A DNA stretch of 64,000 bases from Mycobacterium sp. JS623 (GTDB lineage Bacteria > Actinomycetota > Actinomycetes > Mycobacteriales > Mycobacteriaceae), in NCBI RefSeq assembly GCF_000328565.1, contig NC_019966.1, positions 4,464,001 through 4,528,000 on the forward strand, written 5' to 3'. A program made the translations under genes and the position numbers. Shown in pieces: positions 25,286-34,443 of the stretch. Position 1 is the stretch's first letter; each line of letters begins with the position of its first letter. The notes beneath the pieces were generated by a model. That model made no database searches, had not been told where the DNA came from, and saw nothing but the letters and a program-made list of their open reading frames with translations.

Positions 25286-27688
25286 TCAGACCTTCGAGTT
25301 GTGCATGGCGGGCGCCGTGCCGATCACGCCTCGGGCTTCCAACTCGTCGATGTCTTTGTAACTGAGCCCGAGTTCGGTCAGCACTTCGCGATTGTGCTGC
25401 CCGAGCAGAGGCGCGGGCTGCACATGGATCCGGTCCGGCCCGCGTGTGGACGTAAACGGCAGCGTGCTGTGTGGCGTCCTGGCGTTCACCGGATGGTCGA
25501 CATTCTCGAAGAACCCACGGGCGGCCAGCTGCGGCAGCTCGGATTGGCGGTGCGGTTGCATCACCTTTGCCACCGGTACGCCGTGGCAGCACAGCGCGTC
25601 GACAATGTCGTCGCCGCTGCGTTGTTCGCACCACTGACCGAGGTGCTCGTCGATCAGATCGTGGTGCCGGCGCCTGCCGTCGGCAGTCGCCAGCGCGGGG
25701 TCAGCCCATCCCGGATCGCCTAGCGCGTTGCACAGCCCGCCCCACTGCTCATCGGTCGCGACGGCCACGGCCACCCAACAGTCACGCCTGCCGAATTCGT
25801 CGATCTCGTTGGTGAGATACAGGTTTTGCGGTGCGGCGGTTGGGCCGCGGTTGCCATCGCGCTGTAGCACCGATCCGTATGCCGAGTATTCGATCACCTG
25901 TTCTGCGGCGATGTTGAGCGCGGCGTCGACCATCGCCGCCTCGATGTGCACGCCCTGTCCGGTGCGGTGGCGATGCGCGAGTGCGAGTAGCAGCGCGTTG
26001 AGCGCATGGATGCCGGCATTGGGATCGCCGACGGAATAGGGCTCGTAAGGATTGCGGTCCGGATAGCCGGTCAGCCAGCTGATTCCGGCTGCCGCCTCGA
26101 TGACGTACGCGAACGCCGGGTTGTCGCGCCATGGCCCGTCGAGACCGAAGCCCGGCATCCGCAGCATGATCGCATCGGGCCGGACCGCTTGAACCGCAGC
26201 GAAATCGAGGCCAATCTGGTCGAGCACACGCGGGGTGAAGTTCTCGACGATGACGTCGGACGTCGCGATCAGGCGCATCAGAATGTCGCGACCTTCGGTG
26301 CTCTGCAGGTCGAGGGTCAGGCCCCTTTTGTTCGTGTTGAGTCCGGAGAAAATCGGCGACTTCTCCCACCACTGGTCTTCGGTGATCGGGATGCCCGCGA
26401 TCAGCCGGGTGCCGTCGGGCCGTCGCGTGGACTCCACGTGAATGACGTCAGCACCGAGCATGGCCAGCATGTGCGTGCATGACGGGCCGGCCCAGAAGGT
26501 CGTCATGTCGACAACGCGCAACCCCTCGAACGGCAACGCCGAGACGGACGTTTGGGCGTCAGATTGCGGCGTGTCGCGGCCCAAACGTCCGTTTCGGCGG
26601 TAGCGCTCGGTGTGCTCGCCGAGGCGGGGCGCGGCCTGTGGTGCCTGCAGTAGCTGCGGCTTCGTCCGGTACGGCGGGCCAGGCTGGGTAAAGCCGTCGC
26701 GCGGATTGACGACGAACGACCCGCGCTCGACGAAATGGTCCAGGGATGCGATGGTGGCGCCGTTGGCAACCGGCGCATTGGGTATCCGGAACGCGGTTGC
26801 CAGGTCGCGGATCTCGTCGACGGTTCGGCTCTCGACCCACGCGTACAGTTCGTCGGACTTCTCGTTGGCCTGTTCGGTGATCGACAGCGGTGACTCCTCG
26901 TCGATCCAGTCCTGATGCCCGGTCATCGCGCAGAGGTCGAACCATTGTTGCGCTGTGCCGCAGCCAATGTCGATGAGACCGTCCTTGGCCCGCGCAATGC
27001 CCGGCACCGTGAGCCGACGGGCGTCGCGCCATGGTCTGCCAAGCATCTCGTAGTAGCTCACCGGATAGTAGGTGAGGCCCAGGATCTGCGTCTCGAGCAT
27101 CGACAGGTCTAGTAGTTCGGCGGCGCCGCGCATCCGCGAGGCTAAGGTGGCGGCACTGGCGTAGGCCCCGGCGAGGTACTCGCCGGCCTGGCCGCCGACG
27201 AATACCGGTGCGCGGTCGGCGGATCCGCGGCCAAGGCCGACGATCCCGCCCGACCATGCCTGCAATGTGAACTCGGTGGCCGGTCGATCGGCCCACGGCC
27301 CTTCCAAGCCGAACGGCGTGATGGCCGTGACCGTCAGGTGTGGGTGGGCCCAGTGGACCGCGTGGGGTGTGAAGGCCTCGGCAACCGACGATCCAGGCGA
27401 CCAGACCACCGCGTCGGCATCGGCCAGCAACCCGTTGACGAACTCAGCGTCCGCGTCGGGGTGCGCGACAACGCTGTGCTTTGAGCACGCCAGAAAGCTG
27501 AACAGCGCACCGTCGCCGTCGGGTGGAATCTCCGCCCCGGATGCCGACCAGCGCCGCAGTGGATCACCTTCCGGTGCTTCGACTTTGATAACCTCGCCAC
27601 CGCCGTCGGCCAACAGCTTCGTGCAGTACGCTCCGGCGATGCCCGTAGACAGGTCGACGACGGTGTAGCCGTTCAGCGGGTCATTCAC
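25286..27688 (-). CDS. Two-domain CaiB/BaiF CoA-transferase
   Basis: An 800-residue protein made of two class III CoA-transferase domains in tandem (about 1-370 and 390-800). Both have the N-terminal Rossmann start (YTVVDLSTGIAGAYCTKLL and LRVVDMTTFWAGPSCTHML). The second domain keeps the catalytic aspartate in YSVGDPNAGIHAL. The matching place in the first domain reads FVGGQAGEYLAG, with no aspartate, so that half is probably not catalytic. The start is uncertain; GTG at 27688 (VNDPLNGYT) is preferred to the ORF start 63 bp earlier. Normally these enzymes are interlocked dimers; here both protomers are in one chain. Confidence 0.88.
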   Translation of the reverse strand: MNDPLNGYTVVDLSTGIAGAYCTKLLADGGGEVIKVEAPEGDPLRRWSASGAEIPPDGDGALFSFLACSKHSVVAHPDADAEFVNGLLADADAVVWSPGSSVAEAFTPHAVHWAHPHLTVTAITPFGLEGPWADRPATEFTLQAWSGGIVGLGRGSADRAPVFVGGQAGEYLAGAYASAATLASRMRGAAELLDLSMLETQILGLTYYPVSYYEMLGRPWRDARRLTVPGIARAKDGLIDIGCGTAQQWFDLCAMTGHQDWIDEESPLSITEQANEKSDELYAWVESRTVDEIRDLATAFRIPNAPVANGATIASLDHFVERGSFVVNPRDGFTQPGPPYRTKPQLLQAPQAAPRLGEHTERYRRNGRLGRDTPQSDAQTSVSALPFEGLRVVDMTTFWAGPSCTHMLAMLGADVIHVESTRRPDGTRLIAGIPITEDQWWEKSPIFSGLNTNKRGLTLDLQSTEGRDILMRLIATSDVIVENFTPRVLDQIGLDFAAVQAVRPDAIMLRMPGFGLDGPWRDNPAFAYVIEAAAGISWLTGYPDRNPYEPYSVGDPNAGIHALNALLLALAHRHRTGQGVHIEAAMVDAALNIAAEQVIEYSAYGSVLQRDGNRGPTAAPQNLYLTNEIDEFGRRDCWVAVAVATDEQWGGLCNALGDPGWADPALATADGRRRHHDLIDEHLGQWCEQRSGDDIVDALCCHGVPVAKVMQPHRQSELPQLAARGFFENVDHPVNARTPHSTLPFTSTRGPDRIHVQPAPLLGQHNREVLTELGLSYKDIDELEARGVIGTAPAMHNSKV

Positions 27689-27708
27689 GACACCCCGTCC
27701 AACCCCTG

Positions 27709-27769
27709 CGCGAGATTGCAGTTGTTGCGAGAAAGTGCGAGTGAGCCGCACAGTAAGTGCAGTCTCGCG
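27709..27769. repeat. Intergenic stem-loop upstream of double CoA-transferase
   Basis: CGCGAGATTGCA and TGCAGTCTCGCG pair with one mismatch around a loop that itself contains short repeats (GTGCGAGTGAG). It lies between the ECH stop and the CoA-transferase start on the minus strand. It is a REP-like intergenic element of the same general type as the others in this window. Confidence 0.55.
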
Positions 27770-27787
27770 GAATCGCGCCTCACGCGA

Positions 27788-28756
27788 CTAGTTCTTCTTC
27801 TTGCGATTCGACTTGCTCAATCGGAAGTCCGGCGGGAACTTGTCGTCGTTGTCGTTGACCGCGTCGGCGAGCCCGCTGTCGATTGCCTCCATCATGTCGA
27901 GGTCGTCGGTGTCGTCGTTGACGACGCCGCTGCCCATCGACTCGAAGAACGCGGACAACAGGCTGCCCATGTACTCACCCTGATGCTGCTTGTAGATCTC
28001 GAAGAACATCTTCTGCTGAAAGACCGTGTCGACGGGCCGGTTTCGGGCACACGCCCGCGCGTACTTGTCGACCTCGGCCTCGAGCTGATCGCGCGACACG
28101 ACCTTGTTGAGGAAGTTGCAGTCATACATCTCGGCTGCGGTGAACGGACGTCCGGTGAACACCATCTCCTGGAACTTGCGCAGTCCCATCATCTGCACCC
28201 ACGTCCACATCCGCGGTCCCCAGCCGTAGTAACGGAACGACGGATGGCCGAACAGCGCGTCGTCGGACGAGATCACCAGATCGGCGTCGGCACACTGGTA
28301 AAAGTGCCAGCCATAGCAATAGCCCTTGGCTTCGACGATGCTGATCTTCTTCAGCTCCTGCAGCGGACGGTTACCTGCCTGCACGTTCGCATACCAGGCG
28401 CTGATCGTGGCGCCGCTGCGGAATGTTCCCGAGGGCGGATAGCTGACTTCACCGACGCCCTCATCTTCTAGCCGCAGTTCGGCAAGCCGCAGGTCGGTGT
28501 TGTCATAGCCCTCCATGAACTCCGGCAGATCTGCGCCGCTGCCGAGGTTGTCGCCGACGCCCCGGATCACCACCACCTTCACGTCGTTGTCGACGGTGGC
28601 CGCGCGCAGCAGATCGGCATAGCGCAGTCGCGCAGCCGACGTCGGGGCGTTGAGGTATTCCGGACGGTTGAAGGTGATCGTCGCGATCTTGGTCTTCAGG
28701 TCCTTCTCGTAGAGGATCAGCTCTTCGGGCTTGGGGCGACTTCCGTTGTCTGCCAT
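27788..28756 (-). CDS. Enoyl-CoA hydratase/isomerase family protein, long form
   Basis: A 322-residue crotonase-fold protein, longer than the usual 260. It has TITFNRPEYLNAPT, the first oxyanion segment RGVGDNLGSGADLPEF with an insertion after it (about 30 residues including RSGATISAWYANVQAG), and the second loop AKGYCYGWHFYQCADADLV. The C-terminal lysine-rich tail (SKSNRKKKN) is unusual. Related long crotonases occur in steroid and terpenoid clusters of actinobacteria. It may act on a ring (hydrolase type) rather than a chain; this is inference. Confidence 0.85.
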   Translation of the reverse strand: MADNGSRPKPEELILYEKDLKTKIATITFNRPEYLNAPTSAARLRYADLLRAATVDNDVKVVVIRGVGDNLGSGADLPEFMEGYDNTDLRLAELRLEDEGVGEVSYPPSGTFRSGATISAWYANVQAGNRPLQELKKISIVEAKGYCYGWHFYQCADADLVISSDDALFGHPSFRYYGWGPRMWTWVQMMGLRKFQEMVFTGRPFTAAEMYDCNFLNKVVSRDQLEAEVDKYARACARNRPVDTVFQQKMFFEIYKQHQGEYMGSLLSAFFESMGSGVVNDDTDDLDMMEAIDSGLADAVNDNDDKFPPDFRLSKSNRKKKN

Positions 28757-28766
28757 TCGAACTCCT

Positions 28767-29897
28767 TTAACTGATTCTTACGCCGGCGCTCATCGCGAAG
28801 GGACTCGACGACAGCACCTCCGGACCGTCGGGTGTGACGAGCACCGCCTCGCGGCCGAACACCGCACCGACGCCCTCTTGCCAGACATAGCCGGTGACGG
28901 ATAGCACCATGCCCGGTTCGAGAATCTCCGCCGCGGCGGTGGCCTGCAGTTCCGGCGTCACCACGGGCGGATCGAATCCCAGGCCGAGGCCGTGTGCGAC
29001 TGGCATCGGCGGCAATGGCTCATTGGCGGCCTCGTACGCCGAGAGTAGATCGCCCGCGGGCTGACCGGGGCGGCACGCCGCGGTGAGCCTGTCCCACAAC
29101 GCATTCCAGCGGTAGTACAGCGCCGAGGCGTCGACATCGACGGGCCACGTCCTACCGACCTCACCGACGTAGCCGTCGGCGAGCACACCCGCTGAGATGG
29201 CGACCAGGTCACCCTGCTCGATCCGCCCGTCGCTTCGGGCCCGTCGCCATGGATGCTCTCGCGACGTCACCCACGCACCGTCCTGCGTCGCTGGCGTGGT
29301 CACGCCGCCTGCGGCCTCGGCCTCCAGCAGAATCGCCGTCAGCTCATGTTCGGTGGTGCCCGCCCGCAAGGCAGCGACGGCCGTGCCCAGCGACTCCTCG
29401 GCCACTCGAATCGCCCCGCGCAGCGTGGCGATCTCATCGGGCGTCTTGATTCGGCGGGCCGCGCGCATGGCGAGTTCACCGTCGACGAGTTCGGCATCGG
29501 GAAACGCCATCGGAAGCAATTTCGCGAACGACGGTGTGAGAGCGTCAGTTCCGACCCGCCGAGCGGTCCCAGTACCGTCGATGCCCTTCAGCACCTCGAT
29601 CAGCGTCATCGGGTTCCACGCCAGTCCGTAGAGGTGGTCATGCGGGATGTCGTCGGGCATGCCCTCGTCCCAGGTGCTGTTCAGGTGGATCTCCCCCGTC
29701 GACCGCACCACCGTGCAGATCGGCCCGAACGGCCGGGTGCCCGCGACCCACAGCTGCGGCGCGCCCGAGAAGTATCGGACATTGGCCTGCCGCCCGAGCA
29801 CCAGCACGTCGAGATCGTGTGCTTCCATTTGAGCCAGTGCGCGTTCGCGCCTGCCGATTCGGAGTGCCCGTTCGTCGGGCAAAACCTCAGTCGCCAT
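28767..29897 (-). CDS. M24-fold (creatinase/aminopeptidase-like) protein, metal site degenerate
   Basis: A 376-residue pita-bread-fold protein with an N-terminal creatinase domain (RRERALAQMEAHDLDVLVLG). Compared with its neighbour at 29887, the first metal Asp segment WTDVS is ISAGV here, the second SDFGRTW is GEVGRTW, and the LVLEP glutamate is replaced in LSVTGY; one histidine (VAHGLGLG) and the last glutamate (GREAV) remain. It therefore probably does not bind two metals. Creatinase itself is a metal-free member, so a C-N hydrolase without metal, or a non-catalytic partner of the next gene's product, are both possible. It overlaps that gene by 11 bp. Confidence 0.83.
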   Translation of the reverse strand: MATEVLPDERALRIGRRERALAQMEAHDLDVLVLGRQANVRYFSGAPQLWVAGTRPFGPICTVVRSTGEIHLNSTWDEGMPDDIPHDHLYGLAWNPMTLIEVLKGIDGTGTARRVGTDALTPSFAKLLPMAFPDAELVDGELAMRAARRIKTPDEIATLRGAIRVAEESLGTAVAALRAGTTEHELTAILLEAEAAGGVTTPATQDGAWVTSREHPWRRARSDGRIEQGDLVAISAGVLADGYVGEVGRTWPVDVDASALYYRWNALWDRLTAACRPGQPAGDLLSAYEAANEPLPPMPVAHGLGLGFDPPVVTPELQATAAAEILEPGMVLSVTGYVWQEGVGAVFGREAVLVTPDGPEVLSSSPFAMSAGVRIS

Positions 29898-31122
29898 AGG
29901 GAGCGTAAGGGTAGTTGGTCAACGGCACGTAGCCGTCCTCGGTGATCACCACAATCTCCTCGCTCCGATAACCGCCGGTGCCGTCCTCCCAGACCACCGG
30001 CTCAAGCACAAGCACCATTCCGGCAGGGAACACGAAGTTGTCGTCGAATTCTTGGCCGAGATCCGTTCCGATCATCGGCATTTCGGCCGCATTGGTGCCA
30101 ATGCCGTGACCGAGGTAGAAGTGCGGCAGCCATGGCTTCTGGCCCCCGTTGGCAGTGATCGCGGCCCGCGCCAGGTCCCCCGCAGTGGCACCGGCCTTGG
30201 TCACCTTGAGCACCGAGTCGAGGATGTGGCGCCACTGGCGGAACTGATTCTGCTGACGCGCCGACGGAGTGTCGCCGACCAACCAGGTGCGGCCGAAATC
30301 GGAGCAGTACCCGGTGTAGGTGATGCTCACGTCGGTCCAGAGCACGTCGCCCTTGGCCAACTCACGTTCCGTGGTCAGCAACGGTAGCGCGAGGTCCCCG
30401 TGCGTGGTCCACGTGCCTTCTGCCTTGGTCGCGGGCATGACCTGCCAGATTGGCTCGAGCATGCTGGCCGTGGCACCCAGTTCGAATGCGCGGCGGACGA
30501 ACTGCGCCGACAGATCGATCTGACGGACACCCGGCGCCAACGCTTTCTGCACGTCGACCGCGGCCTCGTCCGTGATGCGGCACGCCTTCCTGATGCAGGA
30601 GATCTGGTCTGCCGTTTTCGCCAGCTTGGCCGCACCGACCACGGGTGCAGCGTCCACGGGGGCACCACCACGGAACAGTCGGTCCTGGTCGCGGCGCATC
30701 GCGCCGGTCAGTTCGTCGACGGCGACCGTCGCGCCCGCCGGGATCAGGTCGGCGACCACGCGCGCAAATCGGTCGACACCTTCGTCGAATTCGAGATATA
30801 GCGCCGAGTGCAGATGATCCGCCGGAATCTCCGACGTCGACGCCGCACCCTCGCGGAACGGCATGAACAGGTGCGGATGCTCGTCATCGGCCAGCACGAT
30901 CGCGACGGGCCGCTCGACATGCGACAGCCCCGCATCAAGCAACGGCCAGCTGGCGCCGGTGGCGTACACCACGTTGCCGTTGCCCAATAGCATCAGGGCA
31001 TCAATACCGTTGTCCGCCATGGCAGCCCGCAGCCGGGCACCACTCTCGCGGTACATCCGGCTACGGTCAGGCAGATCGGGAATATCACTGGCGGACGTGA
31101 CCCCCGTCAGCGATGCGGTCAT
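29887..31122 (-). CDS. M24 family metallopeptidase-like protein
   Basis: A 411-residue M24 protein with all five metal ligands of the pita-bread fold visible: Asp in WTDVSITYTG, Asp in SDFGRTW, His in LGHGIGTNAAE, and Glu in LVLEPVVW and YRSEEIVV. It would be a Xaa-Pro type peptidase or an amide hydrolase of small molecules. It overlaps the degenerate paralogue by 11 bp and the amidohydrolase by 4 bp. In a catabolic cluster a small-molecule C-N bond or a ring-opened product is a more likely substrate than peptides; this is inference. Confidence 0.87.
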   Translation of the reverse strand: MTASLTGVTSASDIPDLPDRSRMYRESGARLRAAMADNGIDALMLLGNGNVVYATGASWPLLDAGLSHVERPVAIVLADDEHPHLFMPFREGAASTSEIPADHLHSALYLEFDEGVDRFARVVADLIPAGATVAVDELTGAMRRDQDRLFRGGAPVDAAPVVGAAKLAKTADQISCIRKACRITDEAAVDVQKALAPGVRQIDLSAQFVRRAFELGATASMLEPIWQVMPATKAEGTWTTHGDLALPLLTTERELAKGDVLWTDVSITYTGYCSDFGRTWLVGDTPSARQQNQFRQWRHILDSVLKVTKAGATAGDLARAAITANGGQKPWLPHFYLGHGIGTNAAEMPMIGTDLGQEFDDNFVFPAGMVLVLEPVVWEDGTGGYRSEEIVVITEDGYVPLTNYPYAPYGD

Positions 31123-32297
31123 CCGTCGATACCCAGGAATATCTTGATGTTGCCGCCGACGATCTTGACGGCGTTCTCGGGGCCGACCGCGTTAACAACC
31201 GTGGCCAACGACTTCTCTGAGTAGCCGAACGTGCTTTCGTTGTGCGGGTAGTCCGACGACCAGAACACGTTGTCGACGCCGATCCGGTCGATCAACTGCA
31301 GACCCAATGGATCGACCATGAACGAGGCGCTCATGTGGTGGTTCCAGTAGTACTGGACGTCGTGGGCAAGCTCATGATTGAACATGTGCCGGTAGGAGGC
31401 CAGCATGTGCTCGGCGTCCTGCAACGCCGTTGGCACCCAGGCGATTCCACCCTCGAACCAACCGATCTTGAGGGAGGGGTGCCGGTCGAGGATGCCGGAG
31501 AATACGTACTTGGCGAACTGCTCGCGGAACGAGTCGACGTTGATCATCATGCCGACAACCACGCTGTTGTTCTCGCACGGTGTCTTGGGCGGCGTCTCGC
31601 CGATGTGATGTGTGACGGGCAGGCCGGCGGCCTCGATCTCATCCCACACGGCGTCCATCGACGCGCCGCCGTAGTCGTAGACGTTGCCCTCGTCGTCCTT
31701 GCCGGGATTGAGCGGCAGTAGGAACGTCTTGAGCCCCAGCGCCTTCAATTCCTCGAGCGTGCTCCTGGTGCCCTTCGGATCCCACCAGTTGATCAGGCCG
31801 ACACCGTAGAAGTGACCGTTCGACCGCTCCTGCAGATCGGCCATGTACTCGTTGTAGATCCGGAATACCCGTTCCCGAATTGCCTTGTCCGGATAGTGGA
31901 ATAGGGCCAGCACGGCATTCGGGAAGGCCAGCTCCTTGTCGATACCGTCCTCGGCGAGCTCCTGGATGCGCGCCTCGATGTTGTTGGACGCCGCGCCGGC
32001 CAGGTCGTCGTACTGCATCAGCACGCGGCCGAAGTCACCGCCCACCCAGGACTTGCCCTTCATGCCGACCATGTACGCGCCGTCCTCGTACCAGATGCGC
32101 GGCGCCTGGCCCTTCAGGTCGTCGGGAAAGCGTTCGAAGAAGATGTCGTCGGCGACCGAGATGTGATTGTCGGCCGAGAAGATCTCGGTGCCTTGAGGAA
32201 GGCCGGTGAGGCCGCCCTCCAGGGCGTGCCCGCGGCGGTTCTTTGGCGCCCCCCAGCCTTCGGCTGGATAGAGAGTCGTTGTTGACGCGGTGGACAT
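31119..32297 (-). CDS. Amidohydrolase, ACMSD-like (amidohydrolase_2)
   Basis: A 392-residue metal-dependent hydrolase of the same broad family as the gene at 6033. The N-terminal metal segment reads IFSADNHISV (again D-x-H rather than HxH), PVTHHIGETPP gives the mid-barrel histidine, and FWSSDYPHNESTFG the C-terminal Asp-His motif. ATG at 32297 with GGAG 8 bases upstream; an earlier in-frame ATG is within the P450 end. It is downstream of the ferredoxin-P450 pair. Decarboxylation or C-C/C-N hydrolysis are the usual reactions of the family. Confidence 0.86.
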   Translation of the reverse strand: MSTASTTTLYPAEGWGAPKNRRGHALEGGLTGLPQGTEIFSADNHISVADDIFFERFPDDLKGQAPRIWYEDGAYMVGMKGKSWVGGDFGRVLMQYDDLAGAASNNIEARIQELAEDGIDKELAFPNAVLALFHYPDKAIRERVFRIYNEYMADLQERSNGHFYGVGLINWWDPKGTRSTLEELKALGLKTFLLPLNPGKDDEGNVYDYGGASMDAVWDEIEAAGLPVTHHIGETPPKTPCENNSVVVGMMINVDSFREQFAKYVFSGILDRHPSLKIGWFEGGIAWVPTALQDAEHMLASYRHMFNHELAHDVQYYWNHHMSASFMVDPLGLQLIDRIGVDNVFWSSDYPHNESTFGYSEKSLATVVNAVGPENAVKIVGGNIKIFLGIDG

Positions 32298-32311
32298 CGT
32301 CGGTACTCCAA

Positions 32312-33535
32312 TCACCAGGTAACGGGAAGTTCGTAGACGCCGTAGGCGAGGCGGTCATGCTTGAAGGGCACCTCGTCGAACGGCACGGCAAGGCGCAGCG
32401 TGGGGATTCGCCGCAGCAATGTGTGGAACACGATCTGCAGCTCGGCGCGCGCGAGTTGCTGGCCGACGCACTGGTGCCGGCCGTAGCCGAAGCCCAGCTG
32501 CTGACCTGCATCGCGGGTGAGGTCGAGCTTGTCGGGCTCGGGGAAGGCGTTCGCATCCCAGTTCGCGGGGGCGAGGTCGAGGATGATGCCCTCGCCGACA
32601 CGGATCGTCTCGCCGCCGATCTCGATGTCCTCGATGGCCACCCGACGTTGCCCGTTTTGGATGATCGACAGGTAGCGCATCAGCTCTTCGACGGCGTTGG
32701 CGATGACCTTCGGGTCATCCGAATCACGCAGCAGCGCAGCCTGTTCGGGGTTCTCCAGGAGCGCCAGCACGCCGATGCCGATCATGTTGGCGGTGGTCTC
32801 GTGGCCGGCGATCAGCAACCCGGTGCCCAGCTGCGCGGCCTCCTTGACGTTGATCTCACCGGCGTTGACCCGCTCGGCGAGGTCCGAGACCGCATCCTCT
32901 GACGGGTTTTCCATCTTCTTCTTGACGAGATCGATCAGGTACCCGGCCAGACTCATCGCGCCCTTTTGACCGTCCTCCGCGGTGGCGTACCGGGCGAGGC
33001 CGACGTTGGCGTGGTGCTGGAAGAATTCGTGGTCTTCGTATGGGACGCCGAGCATCTCGCTGATCACCCGGGTTGGCACCGGTAGCGCAAGCTTCGTGAC
33101 GATGTCGACGGGCTGCGGGCCGGCCAGGATCGCGTCAATGCACTCGTCGGTGACCTCTTGGATCGCGGGGCGCAGACCCTCGACGCGCTTGAACGTGAAT
33201 GGCTTTGACAGCATCCGGCGGAATCGGGTGTGCTCGTCGGCGTCGGAGGTGAACACCGACCGGGGCCGCTTGTACACCGTGGAGAGCATGTGCTCGTTCC
33301 AGTGTGGGAAGCCCTCGCGACGGTCGTCGACGCTGACGCGTGAATCGGCGAAGAGTTCCCGGGCCACCTCGTGCCCAGTGATCAGCCATGGCGTGCTGCC
33401 GTCCCAAATCCGCACGCGCGACAGCGGTCTCGCCGTCCCCATGTCGAGCACCTGCGGCGGGGGGGCGAACGGGCATCGCGCGTCGCGGTCCATGGGGTAC
33501 TCGGGGATGTCCAGCTGCGTCAGGGTTTCCGACAT
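32312..33535 (-). CDS. Cytochrome P450 (CYP105-like)
   Basis: A 407-residue soluble P450. The I-helix AGHETTANM, the ExxR in EELMRYLS and the heme loop FGYGRHQCVGQQLARAEL are intact, and the N-terminus (EYPMDRDARCPFAPPP) resembles actinobacterial CYP105-type enzymes. The ferredoxin gene is directly upstream with a 1-bp gap, so this is a P450-ferredoxin pair. It would hydroxylate a hydrophobic substrate. The gap to the ferredoxin leaves no room for a separate promoter. Confidence 0.93.
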   Translation of the reverse strand: MSETLTQLDIPEYPMDRDARCPFAPPPQVLDMGTARPLSRVRIWDGSTPWLITGHEVARELFADSRVSVDDRREGFPHWNEHMLSTVYKRPRSVFTSDADEHTRFRRMLSKPFTFKRVEGLRPAIQEVTDECIDAILAGPQPVDIVTKLALPVPTRVISEMLGVPYEDHEFFQHHANVGLARYATAEDGQKGAMSLAGYLIDLVKKKMENPSEDAVSDLAERVNAGEINVKEAAQLGTGLLIAGHETTANMIGIGVLALLENPEQAALLRDSDDPKVIANAVEELMRYLSIIQNGQRRVAIEDIEIGGETIRVGEGIILDLAPANWDANAFPEPDKLDLTRDAGQQLGFGYGRHQCVGQQLARAELQIVFHTLLRRIPTLRLAVPFDEVPFKHDRLAYGVYELPVTW

Positions 33536-33536
33536 G

Positions 33537-33731
33537 TCATTCCTCGATGTCGATGGCCATGGCGGGGCAAGCCGCGGCGGCTTTACGGGCGTGCGCGGCT
33601 TGTTCGGCGGGTGGGTTGGCGATCAGGAGCATCACGACGCCGTCGTCGTCGCGCTGGTCGAACACCTCGCTGGCGTTGAGCACGCACTGGCCGGACGAGA
33701 CGCACTTGTCTTGGTCGACAGTCACCTTCAC
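33537..33731 (-). CDS. Ferredoxin, 3Fe-4S type
   Basis: A 64-residue ferredoxin of the kind that delivers electrons to actinobacterial P450s. The three cluster cysteines are C10 and C16 in CVSSGQC and one in ACPAMAI near the C-terminus; the central position of a 4Fe-4S CxxC motif is not a cysteine, which fits a 3Fe-4S cluster. GTG start one base after the TetR stop. It probably serves the adjacent P450 and perhaps the one at 17943. No ferredoxin reductase is adjacent. Confidence 0.92.
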   Translation of the reverse strand: MKVTVDQDKCVSSGQCVLNASEVFDQRDDDGVVMLLIANPPAEQAAHARKAAAACPAMAIDIEE

Positions 33732-33732
33732 G

Positions 33733-34443
33733 TCACGGATGCTCCGTGACGGCCGCGCACCAGAGTCCGACGATCGCGTCGATCAGACCGGATCCGACGG
33801 CGCTCCACGTGGTTCGCGGAACATCGGCACCCTCTGCGAAGGAGCGCTCGAAGTCAGCACAGGTGTGCATCATCAAGTTGCGCGCCATGATGTTTCGTTC
33901 GGTCACGACCGCCATCGGCAGATCCGGCAGGCAACGAGTGATGCCGTCGACCACCTGCACCAGCGACGGTGACGCGAGCGCATCCTTGATGACGATCTTG
34001 TGATACTCGGGGTCGGTCAGCGCCTGCGCGGCGAACCGCGCATACCAGGTCGGGTTGCCGAGCTGTGCCAGGTGCTCGGTGAGGGAACACACCAGGCATG
34101 CGACCCAGTCACGCAGCGCCGTCGAGTTGCCGGTCTCGGCAACCATCCGCTCGAGCAGCCGCTCGATCGACGCGCGATGTTTCTGCTCGATGGCCCGCAC
34201 GAGATCGGTCTTGGTGCCGAAGTGATAGCCGACGGCCGCATTGTTGCCCTGCCCGGCGGCCTCGCTGACCTGCCTGTTCGACACGGCGAACATGCCGTGC
34301 TCGGCGTACAGACGCTCGGCCGCTTTCAGGATGGCCTCTTGCGTGCCGCTCGCCCGATCGGCGCGCACGGTCCTGGCGGTGGTCACCTGCCTAGTCAACG
34401 CCGTCGAGCGACTTAAGTCAAGCGACTGATTTAAACACGTCAC
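33733..34443 (-). CDS. TetR-family transcriptional regulator
   Basis: A regulator with an N-terminal TetR HTH (TQEAILKAAERLYAEHGMF ... GNNAAVGYHFGTKTDLVRAI) and a C-terminal effector domain. The GTG at 34443 overlaps the SDR stop by 4 bp (GTGA) and would give 236 residues by coupling, but 33 residues before the HTH is long and a palindrome at 34413-34434 lies inside this extension. A GTG at 34386 would give 217 residues with the palindrome upstream of the gene. It lies between the SDR and the ferredoxin-P450 genes and probably controls those downstream genes. Confidence 0.88.
   Translation of the reverse strand: MTCLNQSLDLSRSTALTRQVTTARTVRADRASGTQEAILKAAERLYAEHGMFAVSNRQVSEAAGQGNNAAVGYHFGTKTDLVRAIEQKHRASIERLLERMVAETGNSTALRDWVACLVCSLTEHLAQLGNPTWYARFAAQALTDPEYHKIVIKDALASPSLVQVVDGITRCLPDLPMAVVTERNIMARNLMMHTCADFERSFAEGADVPRTTWSAVGSGLIDAIVGLWCAAVTEHP
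34413..34434. promoter_or_regulatory. Putative operator of the TetR at 33733
   Basis: TTAAGTCA-N6-TGATTTAA is an inverted repeat with 8-bp arms and one mismatch, AT-rich against the surrounding sequence. It sits at the 5' end of the tetR gene, where autoregulatory operators are common. It differs from the GAGAAT-N3-ATTCTC motif, so this TetR probably has a separate regulon. Confidence 0.55.
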
